Origin: Sepiola atlantica
Taxonomy: Eukaryota > Mollusca > Cephalopoda > Sepiida > Sepiolidae
DNA: 64,000 nucleotides
Assembly: GCA_963556195.1 (NCBI GenBank)
Contig: OY744537.1
Coordinates: 14,365,243-14,429,242 of the forward strand
Direction: 5' to 3'
Under the pieces are notes generated by a model that saw only the letters and a program-made list of their open reading frames with translations, was not told where the DNA came from and searched no databases. Position numbers and translations under genes: made by a program. This document shows, one piece after another, positions 34,965-46,830 of the stretch. Position 1 is the first letter of the stretch; each line of letters opens with the position of its first letter.

Positions 34965-35372
34965 AAGAAGTGGAAGAAGAAGAAGAAGAAAAAGAAGGAG
35001 AAGAAGAAGAAGAAGAAGAAGAAGAAAAGAAGAAAGATAAGTAAAAGAAGAAGAAGAAGAAGAAGAAGAAGAAGAAGAAGAAGAAGAAGAAGAAGAAAAG
35101 AAGAAGGATAAGTAGAAGAAGAAAAAGAAGAAAAAAGAAGGAGAAAGGGAAGAAGAAGAAGAAGAAGAAGAAGAAGTAGAAGAAGAAAAGGAAGAAGAAG
35201 AAGAAGAAGTAGAAGAAGAAAAAGAAGAAGAAGAAGAAAAGGAAGAAGAAGGATAAGTAGAAGAAGAAAAAGAAGAAAAGGAAGAAGAAGAAGAAGAAGA
35301 AAAGAAAGAATAGAAGAAGAATAAGTAGAAGAAGAAGAAGAAGAAGAAGAAGAAAACGAAGAAAAAGAAAAA
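34965..35372. repeat. (GAA)n purine tract, ~400 bp
   Basis: The plus strand is almost pure A+G, mostly GAA/AAG triplets with GGA and TAAG interruptions. Such tracts can form triplexes. Phe/Ser-rich minus-strand open frames are artefacts. Confidence 0.95.
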
Positions 35373-35487
35373 AAGGGGGGGCATCTACGATATCGATAGA
35401 TGTCAGGTATATCATTATATATTACGAACAGCGGCAGACGACATCATGAGAAACCTTTGTATCCATGTTCTCAATCCTGAAACCTTC

Positions 35488-35489
<2 letters not shown>

Positions 35490-35527
<38 letters not shown>

Positions 35528-35533
35528 AAGAGG

Positions 35534-35571
<38 letters not shown>

Positions 35572-35640
35572 TACACAGACAGAGACAGAGACATAGAAAG
35601 AAAGAAAGAAAGAAAGAAAGACAGAGACATAGACAAGGAG
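35490..35640. repeat. (AG)n, (ACAG)n and (GAAA)n compound repeat
   Basis: Contiguous blocks of AG, then ACAG, then GAAA. Arg/Glu- or Ser/Leu-rich frames are compositional. Confidence 0.95.
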
Positions 35641-35904
35641 ATAGAGCTGTGAAAGACATGATAGTTCCTGACCTTATGGTTACGAGCAAAGTCTAGTATC
35701 TGTTCTGAGATTATACGTCATTTTTATGTCCTCAGTCAGTGAAGGAGAAATTCTTCATGATTGATGCAATATTTATGTTTGTTTCAATCAAGGGTGCCTC
35801 TTTTGGGGAGGGAGCTGGATTTTCCCCACATTAAAACTGACATCGTGTCGAACTCTGTCCTCGTGGAGAGGAAAGTAAACAGAGACGTCGAGACAGAGAA
35901 ATAT

Positions 35905-36030
35905 ACAATGAGAGACACACACATATATATAGAGAGACACACACATATAGAGAGAGACACACACACATATATATAGAGAGATACACACACATATATAGAG
36001 AGACACACACATATATAGAGAGAGACAAAG
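35905..36030. repeat. ~20-bp ACACATATATAGAGAG minisatellite
   Basis: Five to six irregular units of GAGAGACACACACATATATA. Cys/Val/Ser/Leu-rich minus-strand frames arise from it. The preceding 35,641-35,904 has a U2-like string CAAAGTCTAGTATCTGTTCT at about 35,687-35,706, possibly a stray SINE head. Confidence 0.85.
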
Positions 36031-36079
36031 AGAAACAGAGAAAAAGACATAGTAATAGAAGGACATAGAGAGAGACATG

Positions 36080-36145
<66 letters not shown>
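36080..36145. repeat. (TA)n microsatellite
   Basis: About 62 bp of TA, about 107 nt downstream (on the minus strand) of the hammerhead-like motif at 36,252-36,302. Confidence 0.95.
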
Positions 36146-36150
<5 letters not shown>

Positions 36151-36251
36151 ATTTTGTGAAGGCTTACCAAAGCATTCCTTTCAGGACACCAATGATCACC
36201 ATTAAAGATATTTTTTCTTACAAATACTATTTATTCAAACTAAATGTTTTT

Positions 36252-36302
36252 TCCTACACGTGTTACACTACCAAGCAGTTACTTGCTTGGCAGATCATCA
36301 GG
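36252..36302 (-). ncRNA. Hammerhead-ribozyme-like motif 2 (core mutated)
   Basis: On the minus strand, CTGATGA (36,301-36,295) is followed by a strong stem II: TCTGCCAAGCA pairs with TGCTTGGTAGT around AGTAAC, with 10 of 11 positions pairable. The next core element reads GTAAC where GAAAC is required, then ACGTGT. The architecture is that of a hammerhead from a Penelope-like element, but the A-to-U core change should abolish cleavage. Confidence 0.45.
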
Positions 36303-36641
36303 GAAATTAAATGTCTGGAATACTGGTTTCAACTGCCGACAAAACACAATGTGGCGTTGTAATAATTGAAGTCACTTAAGAAGAGAAGAGGAAAAAAATA
36401 AAAATAAAAATAAAAATAAAAATAAAAATAAAAGTCAAACTTAAAAAGCAAGGAAGAACAACGATAAAAAAAGAAAGTCCTAGAAAAGTCTTAGAACAGT
36501 AGCTCGTGCATTATTTCTTCCACCAAGCCAACAAGCAAATAATCGGTCCCAAATACATTCAATAAAACCATAAAACCGGAACAATGTGCGATAATACACT
36601 TTCACGTCGGCCGGTACAATGATGAATAAGTGAAAAATCTA
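36303..36641. other. Unrecognised, with (AAATA)n
   Basis: A run of AAAATAAAAATAAAA at 36,393-36,431. Otherwise nothing. Confidence 0.5.
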
Positions 36642-36643
36642 AA

Positions 36644-36699
<56 letters not shown>

Positions 36700-36710
36700 T
36701 AGACAGACAC
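36642..36710. repeat. (TA)n then (GA)n/(GACA)n
   Basis: About 44 bp of TA passing into AG and GACA repeats. Confidence 0.95.
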
Positions 36711-38295
36711 AGCGACAGAGACGAATCGATTAAGAAGAAGGATAAGGTGTAGTATCTTATATAACAATATATGTCATGTGGATGTTTATATTTCACTAAC
36801 AGAGACACCCGGTGTTGCCCGGTGTGTAATAATCACTCTGTGTATTCATTCTTCCAACACTGAAAGCTACATTGCCATTTTCATCCTATTTTTGAAATTT
36901 CTAAATCAAAGTCGCCGAAGAACACATCAGTATACGATTGCAAACCATAATACGCAGATTAATATGACGACTGGATTCCTCGTAACATTTTACTTGATAA
37001 AAGTTGTGGTTGATCTTTGTATAGGTCTTTTTTTTTAATTGCAACCCCGATAAACGATACTTGGAATCGTTAATTGAACCCTAATGAGCCTAGATGGAAT
37101 CGGAGGAAAACATTTAATTCAGTGAAAAATTAAACTATTAGACTCTTATTGAAACAAAATGTCTAAAGGCATGAATCAACTTGATGCAAGGAAAGAAAAT
37201 GATTAACGCAAAGATACGACGTGCCTATTTACCTTAGTCTTGAAAAGACAAAGACTAGGGTAGGAGGAAAACATTCAACAGGAAGTTCCACAAGTTGTAG
37301 TTTTGGAGAAGAAGCTACTGGAATAAGAAGATGTATTATAACGAGTTTAACGCACAGCCTTGATTGGAACTACGGAAGCGTACACGTGACAATGATGATA
37401 AAAACGATAAAATACAGAAGTGGCTCCTGGTCCTTTGGTTCCGAGATATACATAACACTAAACGGGGTAAGAGGATTCTTCAGTTCAAGACACCAGGTAT
37501 AACAAACACCAGGTATAACAAACACCAGGTATAACAAACAAACAAGCGATAAATAACACGAAACAACCAAGTTACAGTTTAAATATAAATATTTATTTAC
37601 ACAAGGATAAAGGACATAAACATGCAAAGAACAAAACAGGGAGTTATTGTATAATAGAGAGAGAGGAGTCTAAATACTATTTTAATATGACGAGCTAAGA
37701 TCGCATTTAAACATATGAAGACAGTCTATGAGAGAAAATAGAGTTTAACTTACAGTATTTATATGGATGACTCAAGGAATAATCCACAATAAGGCTCGAA
37801 AGTTCAATAAAGAAGAAAACAAAAACATTTTTTTTGTTCTCAGAAATCAAGGGGTCCCCTTCCTTGAGCTAATACTTGATATCTATATGAGATACATAGA
37901 TATTCCATTGAAGTTCTTATTTACCTGTCAAACGTTGAGTTAGTGAAGAAGTTAATAATATTAATTTTCCTCTCCCCATTTGACCAGTTAATGATATTAT
38001 AGTATACATTTCTTGTGATCTCTTGGTCTTACCGGATTCCAGGACAAAAATCTCTCTTGTCTGGTAGAGTATACAGCTAAGTGCTGTTACTTGATGTAAT
38101 ATTACTTGAAGAAGGTGCACCATTCCTCGTATGAGCCAGTGTATAGCCGTGTCGAGGGGATCTTATTTGGGTTTTGAATACTATGTTATTTTAAATATTT
38201 GGTCAGCTTTTACTTGTACATGGAGTTATCCTCATGTCAGGTGATACTGACAAACCCTTGTACAGAGAGACCGAAGGCACACGAGGATATTGTCT
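36711..38295. other. No gene; small repeats only
   Basis: Holds the CCCGGTGTTGCCCGG motif at 36,808-36,823 and a 16-bp triplicate (ACACCAGGTATAACAA) at 37,491-37,540. Remaining open frames of 60-90 codons show no family. Confidence 0.45.
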
Positions 38296-38296
38296 A

Positions 38297-38378
38297 GTAG
38301 GTAATTCAAACTCCCCAGTAGGTAATTCAAACTCTCCAGTGAGTAATTCAAACTCCCCAAGACGTAATTCAAACTTCC
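38297..38378 (+). repeat. 21-bp minisatellite, 4 copies
   Basis: Units of TAATTCAAACTCCCCAGTAG with small changes. Confidence 0.85.
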
Positions 38379-38542
38379 TTTAGTATGAGGGTCAATATGT
38401 ATAAGGAAGTGAGTCCAATTAGTATCAGGCACGTGGGGGCGGGATAAAGTGATTGCTGCTACACAATCTTCGGTAAGGATATCGAGTTGTAATCCCAATA
38501 AATAGGTGAAAGTAATACTGACAGGTACCAGCTACAGCTGAT

Positions 38543-39791
38543 TCATTTAGTTGGCATGTGTTTCTCTGTTGATTAGTTAGTATGTGTTTCTCTGTTCATT
38601 TAGTTGGTATGTGTTTCTCTGTTGATTTAGTTGGTATGTGTTTCTCTGTTGATTAGTTGGTATGTGTTGATTTAGTTGGTATGTGTTTCTCTGTTGATTA
38701 GTTGGTATGTGTTTCTCTGTTGATTTAGTTGGTATGTGTTGATCTTTTGATTTAGTTGGTATGTGTTTCTCTGTTCATTTAGTTGGTATGTGTTTCTCTG
38801 TTGATTTAGTTGGTATGTGTTTCTCTGTTGATTTAGTTGGTATGTGTTTCTCTGTTGATTAGTTGGTATGTGTTTCTCTGTTGATTTAGTTGGTATGTGT
38901 TGATCTTTTGATTTAGTTGGTATGTGTTTCTCTGTTGATTTAGTTGGTATGTGTTTCTCTGTTGATTTAGTTGGTATGTGTTTCTCTGTTGATTAGTTGG
39001 TATGTGTTTCTCGGTTGATTTAGTTGGTATGTGTTGATCTTTTGATTTAGTTGGTATGTGTTTCTCTGTTGATTTAGTTGGTATGTGTTTCTCTGTTGAT
39101 TTAGTTGGTATGTGTTTTTCTGTTGATTTAGTTGGTATGTGTTTCTCTGTTGATTAGTTGGTATGTGTTTCTCTGTTCATTTAGTTGGTATGTGTTGATC
39201 TTTTGATTTAGTTGGTATGTGTTTCTCTGTTGATTTAGTTGGTATGTGTTTCTCTGTTGATTTAGTTGGTATGTGTTTCTCTGTTGATTTAGTTGGTATG
39301 TGTTTCTCTGTTGATTAGTTGGTATGTGTTTCTCTGTTCATTTAGTTGGTATGTGTTTCTCTGTTGATTTAGTTGGTATGTGTTTCTCTGTTGATTTAGT
39401 TAGTATGTGTTTCTCTGTTGATTTAGTTGGTATGTGTTTCTCTGTTGATTTAGTTGGTATGTGTTTCTCTGTTGATTTAGTTGGTATGTGTTTCTCTGTT
39501 GATTTAGTTGGTATGTGTTTCTCTGTTGATTAGTTGGTATGTGTTTCTCTGTTGATTTAGTTGGTATGTGTTTCTCTGTTGATTTAGTTGGTATGTGTTT
39601 CTCTGTTGATTTAGTTGGTATGTGTTTCTCTGTTGATTTAGTTGGTATGTGTTTCTCTGTTGATTAGTTGGTATGTGGTTCTCTGTTCATTTAGTTGGTA
39701 TGTGGTTCTCTGTTGATTTAGTTGGTATGTGTTTCTCTGTTGATTTAGTTGGTATGTGTTTCTCTGTTCATTTAGTTGGCATGTGGTTCTC
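38543..39791 (+). repeat. 27-bp minisatellite, ~46 copies, higher-order pattern
   Basis: The unit is GATTTAGTTGGTATGTGTTT plus CTCTGTT. Interspersed 26-bp units read GATTAGTTGG and shift the frame. A GATCTTTT variant recurs at 38,741, 38,902, 39,036 and 39,197 (spacings 161, 134, 161), showing that blocks of 5-6 units were duplicated together. A short Met-Cys-Phe-Ser-Val-Asp-Leu-Val-Gly frame is a repeat artefact. Confidence 0.95.
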
Positions 39792-40096
39792 GCTTGAACA
39801 AATGAAATCCACTCATTCTTGGTGGCAGTAAAATATTTTCAAAATGACTCAAGTCGTCAAGATTCATACATTTTAGCCCCCTTTTCTCTAGAGCGTTTCT
39901 TCTAGCTTAAATATTATACATTAGACAATTAAGGACATTTTTTCCTTCACTATTTCTTTCTTACAAAACGCCTTGAACCTGCTTTTGGTAAACCTGCAAG
40001 ACATACGATGCAACTTCCATAGATTTGTATATTCGTTTTGAAAGAGAAATTTTATCAATTAACTATTATTTGTTGTTACCTACTTCGTTTATAAAT

Positions 40097-40442
40097 TATG
40101 ACCTGGCCTTTTGGCTAAGATCAAAGTGTAGTATCTGTTCTGACGGATACTGCACCCCATAGACTGGTATTGTCTTGGCCTTCGGGGATTGATTTACGCC
40201 GGTCTGTGGGTCTGTCCTGTGCAGTTCTAGGAGGTCCACCCTCCCAGGCTTCGCCTCCCCTCTTTGGGGAGGAGTAAGTTTATTGCTTACTGCCTAAGGC
40301 GCCCCTACCGGGGAATGCCGACGGGGCTGCCCAGGCAATTTTTAAACCCCACTTTCCCGACCCGACCTTGGGTTACATCTTACTTGTGGGAGTAAGATAA
40401 AAACTGGCCTTGTACCTAACTCCTGGAGAGGAGTAAATCAAT
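40097..40442 (+). mobile_element. U2-snRNA-headed SINE, copy 6, complete with TSD
   Basis: It starts TATGACCTGGCCTTTTGGCT, followed by AAGATCAAAGTGTAGTATCT and GTTCT (U2 nt ~14-46; one extra A in ATCAAAG). The head is followed by a ~220-bp body unlike U2 and a tail with AACTGGCCTTGTACCTAACT. It is flanked by TACTTCGTTTATAAAT (40,081-40,096) and TACTTCATTTATAAAT (40,443-40,458), a 16-bp TSD with one mismatch. This is the best reference copy in the window. The tail carries a short inverted repeat (CTCCTGGAGAGGAG). Confidence 0.93.
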
Positions 40443-40458
40443 ACTTCATTTATAAATG

Positions 40459-41164
<706 letters not shown>

Positions 41165-41229
41165 TCTAAAGAAGCTTTGAGTCATTTAAAGAAAACATAT
41201 TTTAAGAAGATCTGTCCACCGACCGGTCC

Positions 41230-42170
41230 GTTAGATTTCAGTTCACAATACCGTTTTCGTTGGTCTGTAACGCTTAAGTTTGAAATAGAATTCTCTTTGC
41301 TCTGTCACGCTTAAGTTTGAAATAGAATTCTCTTTGCTCTGTCACGCTTGAAGTTTGACATCGCATTTTAGGTCGTCTTACGCTCAAACTTGAAATAGCA
41401 TTTTCTCTTTGTCTGTCACAATTTAATTTGACATAGTATTGACATTGATTTATCGCACTTAAGTTTTAAAAAAAAGCATTTTAGTTTGTTTGTCACGCTT
41501 AAGTCACAAATAACATTTTCGTTGCTTTTAAGTTTTAGTTTAAAATAGCATTTTGTCGGTTTGCCACGCTTAAGTTCGCAGTAGTATTTAAGTCAATCTC
41601 ACGTACAATTTTTAAATAGCATTTTAGTTTGTCTGTCACACTTAAGTCTGAAATAGTATTGCGTCGGTTTGTTATGATTAAGATAGAAAATAGCATTTTC
41701 ACTGATGCGTTACGTTTATTTTGTCGATCTGTCACGGTTAAGTTTAAAACAACATTTACCTTCATCAGTCACGCTCAATTTATTTGAGAGAAACCCCTGA
41801 GCCTGCTCTTGGCCTGCCGAGCCTTCAGGCATCCGATTAAACTTCGTTATATTTCGAATATAAGCTTTTTAAATAGAATGATTGAAAAGGTATTGAATGA
41901 ATTTAAAAATTTCAATCTAACATTCATATTTTGACAAATTTTTAATGATTTATTAAAAACATTTTTTTCTGTTTTAAGATAATTAAATCTATTTAAATAG
42001 AAAAAAAATTGAATATAATTTCATTTAGTCTGGAATCGTACTTTAGTTAGCTTGACGTTCAAGTTTAAAACATCATTTTGTCCGCCTATGGCGCTTAAAT
42101 TTGAAATAGCATTTAAGTCGGTCTGTCAGGCTTAAATTTCAAACAACCTTTGCGTTGGTTTCACGCTTAA
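41230..42170 (+). repeat. Degenerate tandem repeat, TCTGTCACGCTTAAGTTT family
   Basis: About 16-20 loosely spaced units of roughly 40-50 bp. Each carries TCTGTCACGCTTAAGTTT followed by GAAATAGCATTTT, with heavy substitution. A 42-bp pair at 41,265-41,345 is nearly identical, while most others are old. 41,830-42,050 is a less clear interruption. Single units also occur near 13,303 and 19,940-20,100. No coding or RNA role was recognised. Confidence 0.8.
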
Positions 42171-42569
42171 ATTTTCGTCGCTAAACGCCCAGATTGAATG
42201 GACGCATATTAGAAGTATTAATTCTTGTTCTAATGATCACATCGATCAAACATTACAGAAAACAAATATAAAACATTAAAGAAAGCATACAATAACAAAC
42301 ATAAAACCTTAAAGAAAACAAACGTAAACAAACGTAAAACATTAAATAAAACAAATCGCAGATCAAAATTTTGTTTCATGCTACGGAGTTATGGATTCAC
42401 CGTTTTCCGGGTCAAAGTGACTGAATAAATCAAGAGGTCGAATATAACTTTTAAATATTCATTGTTTTTTTTTCTTCTTTTAAATAGATAGAACAAAATG
42501 AACAAACGAAAGAAGAAGATGAACAAAAATAAGGAAGGTGAAGAGGAAACATATATAATAAGAAGACTA
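42171..42569. other. A-rich, short AAACATTAAA repeats
   Basis: Irregular repeats of ACATTAAAGAAAACAAAC between 42,270 and 42,350. Nothing coding. Confidence 0.5.
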
Positions 42570-43150
42570 GAAAGAAAGGTGAAAGAAAGAAAGTAGCGAA
42601 GACATACAGAATGTAAATGGAGTTGGGAAAGAAAGAAAGAAAAATAAAGACGGAAAAGAAATAGAGAGAGAAAAGAAGTAAAATAAAAATGGAGACGAAA
42701 AAAAAAATGAAGAAAGAGAGAAAGTAACGAAGATATACAGAATGTAAATGGAGTTGGGGGAAAAAAGAAAGAAAAATAAAGACGGAAAAGAAAAGAATAG
42801 AAATAGAGAAAGAAAAGAAGTAAAATAAAAATGGAGACGAAAAAAAAAATGAAGAAAGAAAGAAAGTAACGAAGATATACAGAATGTAAATGGAGTTGGG
42901 GAAAAAAAGAAAGAAAAATAAAGACGGAAAAGAAAAGAATAGAATTAGAGAAAGAAAAGAAGTAAAATAAAAATGGAGACGAAAAAAAAATGAAGAAAGA
43001 AAGAAAGTAACGAAGATATACAGAATGTAAATGGAGTTGGGGAAAAAAGAAAGAAAAATAAAGACGGAAAAGAAAAGAATAGAAATAGAGAGAGAAAAGA
43101 AGTAAAATAAAAATGGAGACAAAAAAAAAAAATGAAGAAAGAAAGAAAAA
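42570..43150. repeat. Purine-rich tandem repeat, 4 units of 131-142 bp
   Basis: CAGAATGTAAATGGAGTTGG recurs at 42,607, 42,738, 42,880 and 43,021, embedded in GAAAGAAA-rich filler. Long minus-strand Phe/Ser/Leu frames (over 220 codons) are artefacts of this purine strand. Confidence 0.92.
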
Positions 43151-43189
43151 AGGAAAAATGAGAATCAAAATTTGAAAGAATAGACAATG

Positions 43190-43400
43190 AACAGAACCAC
43201 TTCTACTCTGTGGAACACATAACCACGGGACTGTTTCCCTGCAGTTTACAATATGGTCGTCTTCAGATCCAATGTCAACAAATAAGTAATTAATTTTTTT
43301 TCATTCCATTTACCGTTTTAGACGTTCTCATAATATTATTCATCATTCAACTGACAATCTATCGATCTTATTAACCCTTATCCTCGAGTGGCTTTTAGCT
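43190..43400 (+). pseudogene. LINE 3' end, family D, copy 2
   Basis: CTGTGGAACACATAACCACG then GGTCGTCTTCAGATCCAATG and TCAACAAATAAG correspond to the WNT...PR...FKSNVDKY C-terminal block. The 3' UTR contains TTAACCCTTATCCTCGAGTG, shared with the copy at 51,735-51,905. It is frameshifted and truncated. Confidence 0.65.
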
Positions 43401-44754
43401 TTGATAAGAAGTAAAAAAGAGTATAAAACGAAAATAATAATAGTGCAGATAAAAAGAAATGCACAAACGTGGTGGAGAAAAGAAAGAAATAATTTTAAAT
43501 AGTGTAATAAAACTTTTTTCTTTCAGTGAAGGATTTTCTAAACCCTTTTAGTCCACGTGATGCGGCATTTTGTCCTTGTATTCCAGAAAAAAAAGTCATC
43601 TTAAACAATCTTACTTCCCTTCAGAAACATCCGATTCGAATCGGCATATTCCTCTCCACCCTGCACGGCCATCCGCATGATATTCGATTCGCCCATAAGT
43701 CGACTTCCTTATAAGGAAACGGACCACTTTAAATATTCCCCATTTTGTGTAGACTTTAAAAATGGATACGGGGATTTTTTCGATTTTTTAAATCTCAAGC
43801 ATTACAAAGGATAGTAGAAAGACAAGAAATAAGGAAAGAAGATGGAGAAAAACAATCTAATTGGAGGAGGAAAAGAGGAGAATAACAAAAGTAAGAGAGA
43901 GGAAAAGAGTGAGAGAGGGAATACGAACAGATATTGTACGAGGGGGAGAGGGAGACAACTTAATAGAAACCATGATCAAAAGTGAGAGAGAGAAAAGAAG
44001 AGAGAGAGAGAGAGAGAGAGAGAGATGTTGTTAGGTGTTCGAAGAGGCAGCGTCAGTGAATATTGTTATTGTATATCGACTCTCAATTGGACAAAACCTC
44101 ACATCACCAGTTTCTCCAACACATTAAAACGTAAGAAACATTCACTCGGAATTCTAGCGCGCACTATAAAAACCTATACACAACCTTTTTCGTTATCTTT
44201 CTTCCTTTTCTTTCACATACAACAGACGTGTGTACGTCACAATCCAGCCTGAAATTCTCTCGGCAAACACACATATCGAAAGACATTTACGAACTATTGC
44301 ACGTCCAACAAAGTATGCACACGCCGTGCAACGAACGCACGTACACACATGTCGAAAGACGCACACACTATCTCACTAACAAAACAAAGGTTCGCTAATA
44401 TAGATACACATCTTCATGCCTGCTCCATTTACAAACACGTAAACTCACACGGCGCCGCTTAAACGAAGATGTGTACCCAATTTCTTCTTACATACAAAAT
44501 AACTCTTCTTTCACCAAAATGTTCTTGGATTCCTTAATGTGCATTGTTTTATGTTGTAAATTGAAATTAATCATGTTGTATGGATAGACTAGGTTATTCT
44601 TTCATTTGATGATGTCTTATCTTCCCATTTGATTGTTGGATTGTAATGCACATCAACTGTTGTTGTTGGCGCATTTTATGCCGAAACCGTGCATAGGTTT
44701 TATATACAATTGGTTTGAAGATTCATTTATTTTGTTAACGACAGTTTCTATTTA
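43401..44754. other. No gene called
   Basis: Purine-rich around 43,790-44,025 with an (AG)n at 44,000-44,025. Open frames at 43,526-43,714 and 44,025-44,252 have no recognisable domain. Confidence 0.45.
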
Positions 44755-45200
44755 ACCCATGGATAGAACCCTGACAGGTACTACCACTTTGGGTTAGAGT
44801 GGACCTGAGAGCAGTAGTAATTAAACGATAACTCCAAACTCTCCAAAGCTCCGAATTTGGGAGATCACCACTGGATGCAGTTTTTTGTTATACCAACGAT
44901 GGTTGGATAGAAGCTTGAGTAGTCGATAGTCTGGGAAATAGGGTTAGCAGAAACAAGGTAGAAAAAAGCTGCGCATGATGGATCTCGTGGCGGAGAATGT
45001 AGAGGCAAACACCTTGCTCAAGGGTGTCCGGCAGTTTAGTGTCGTGGCCAGGACAAGTTCCATTCAACTCATAGATGGGACGTTGGCAGGTACTACCACT
45101 CCTAGTCAGAAAGGACTTTAGAGTAATTGCAACTAAGAAGTAACTCTAGACTCTCCAAAGCTCCCAAATTAGGGCCTTCACCATCAGATGCTGAGTGAGA
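44755..45200 (+). repeat. Diverged ~305-bp duplication
   Basis: Blocks at 44,758-44,880 and 45,065-45,195 share CAGGTACTACCACT, AACTC(C/T)A(A/G)ACTCTCCAAAGCTCC and a TCACCA(C/T)(T/C)GATGC ending. The interval (44,890-45,060) has no second copy. It is non-coding as far as can be seen. Confidence 0.7.
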
Positions 45201-45229
45201 CCTAAAAGGATGAAGCTGATAAAAGGAGG

Positions 45230-45235
<6 letters not shown>

Positions 45236-45277
<42 letters not shown>

Positions 45278-45292
45278 GAGAGAGAGAGAGAA
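45236..45292. repeat. (AG)n microsatellite
   Basis: About 55 bp of AG with one TG interruption. The following 45,293-45,575 is unrecognised. Confidence 0.95.
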
Positions 45293-45592
45293 GTAGAAGT
45301 TTGGGAGAACACGGTTAGTAAAAGTGAAGAAGGTGTCGAATGAAGGCATTTGGTTTGGTTTGTCGGTTTTGCAGCATATCACATTATTTTTGTTTATTTA
45401 ATGCAAAAGCACGGTATCTATTGGACACGATAATGTATATAGATTGGTTGAACATAATGGTTTTACATATAGCTGGAGAGGGAATTGCATGTTTATATAT
45501 TTTGGGACGCCGTAGTGTGTAATTAGGTTGAAGAAAACGGAAGAAGAATGAAAAAAAAAGGAAGAAAAAGAAACAGTGAAAATAGAAGAGTA

Positions 45593-45925
45593 TTGATTTA
45601 CTCCTCTCCAGGAGTTAGGCACAAGGCCAGTTTTTATCTTACTCCCACAAGGTCGGGTCGGGAAAGTGGGGTTTAAAAATTGCCTGGGCAGCCCCGTCGG
45701 CATTTCCCAGTAGGGGCGCCTCAGGCAGTAAGCAATAAACTTACTCCTCCCCAAAGAGGGGAGGTGAAGCCTGGGAGGGTGGACCTCCTAGAACTGCACA
45801 GGACAGACCCATAGACCTTCGTAAATAAAGACCCGAAGACACAGACAACACCAGTATGGGGTGAAGTATCCATCGGAACAGATACTACACTTTGATCTTA
45901 GCCAAAAGGTCAAGAACGAATGAAG
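45593..45925 (-). mobile_element. U2-snRNA-headed SINE, copy 7 (first of trimer)
   Basis: Minus-strand copy with U2 head TTGACCTTTTGGCTAAGATC and AAAGTGTAGTATCTGTTCC at about 45,875-45,915, a full body and the long tail. It is preceded at 45,576-45,592 by GTGAAAATAGAAGAGTA, which recurs after copy 9. Confidence 0.9.
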
Positions 45926-46257
45926 AGTGTTGATTTACGCCTCCCCAGGAGTTAGGAACAAGGCCAGTTTTTATCTTACTCCCACAACTAAGATGTGACC
46001 CAAGGCCGGGTCGAGAAAGTGGGGTTTAAAAATCCAGCGCCCGAGAGGTGAGCACTCTGACCATTTAAAAATTGCCTGGGCAGCCCCGTCGGAATTCCCC
46101 GGTAGGGGCACCTCAGACAGTAAGCAATAAACTTACTCCTCCTCCAAAGAGGGGAGGCAAAGCCTGGGAGGGTGGACCTCCTAGAGCTGCACAGGACAGA
46201 TCCATTGACCGGCGTAAGTCAAGCCCGAAGGACAAGACAATATCAGTTTATGGGGTG
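45926..46257 (-). mobile_element. U2-SINE family, copy 8 (middle of trimer, head truncated)
   Basis: The body and long tail are present (with the CTCGGGCGCTGG stretch missing from copies 7 and 9). The copy stops at TACACCCCATAAACTGATAT, just before the U2 head. Its junctions with copies 7 and 9 both read (A/G)T(A/G)TTGATTTAC, so the units are joined tail to head without unrelated DNA. Confidence 0.88.
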
Positions 46258-46616
46258 TAGTATTGATTTACTCCTCTCCAGGAGTTAGGCACAAGGCCAG
46301 TTTTTATCTTACTCCCACAAGTAAGATGTGACCCAAGGTCGGGTCGGGAAAGTGGGGTTTAAAAATTGCCTGGGCAGCCCCGTCGGCATTCCCCGGTAGG
46401 AGCGCCTCAGGCAGTAAGCAATAAACTTACTCCTCCCCAAAGAGGGGAGGCGAAGCCTGGGAGGGTGGACCTCCTAGAACTGCACAGGACAGACCCACAA
46501 ACCGGCGTAAATCTATCCCCGAAGGCCAAGACAATACCAGTCTATGGGGTGCAGTATCCATCGGAACAGATACTACATTTTTATCTTAGCCAAAAGGTCA
46601 AGAACGAGTGAAGAGT
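46258..46616 (-). mobile_element. U2-snRNA-headed SINE, copy 9 (last of trimer)
   Basis: Minus-strand full unit. The head reads TTGACCTTTTGGCTAAGATA at 46,580-46,599. It is followed at 46,617-46,633 by GTGAAAATAGAAGAGTA, identical to the sequence before copy 7. The three units therefore share one 17-bp target-site duplication. Confidence 0.9.
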
Positions 46617-46830
46617 GTGAAAATAGAAGAGTAGGTAGCATTAGTAAATGTGTTCGTTTGTAATAGAGAAAGCGAAAATAATAGTAGTAGTAGTAGTAGA
46701 AAAAGAAGAAGGAGAATAATAATAATAATAATAATAAGAAGAAGAAGACATAGAGAAGATAAAAAACATGTAAAAAGTGAAACGGAAAGAAATGATAAAA
46801 GAAAAGAATGAGAGGTAAAAGATAGGAGAA

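Noticed and set aside
40097..40200. Functional U2 snRNA gene
   Set aside because: Only the first ~40 nt of U2 are present. The Sm site and 3' stem-loops are replaced by SINE body, and the copy is flanked by a TSD.
42389..43187. Phe-rich minus-strand frames of up to 259 codons
   Set aside because: Antisense of a purine-rich 131-142-bp tandem repeat. Overlapping frames are equally open.
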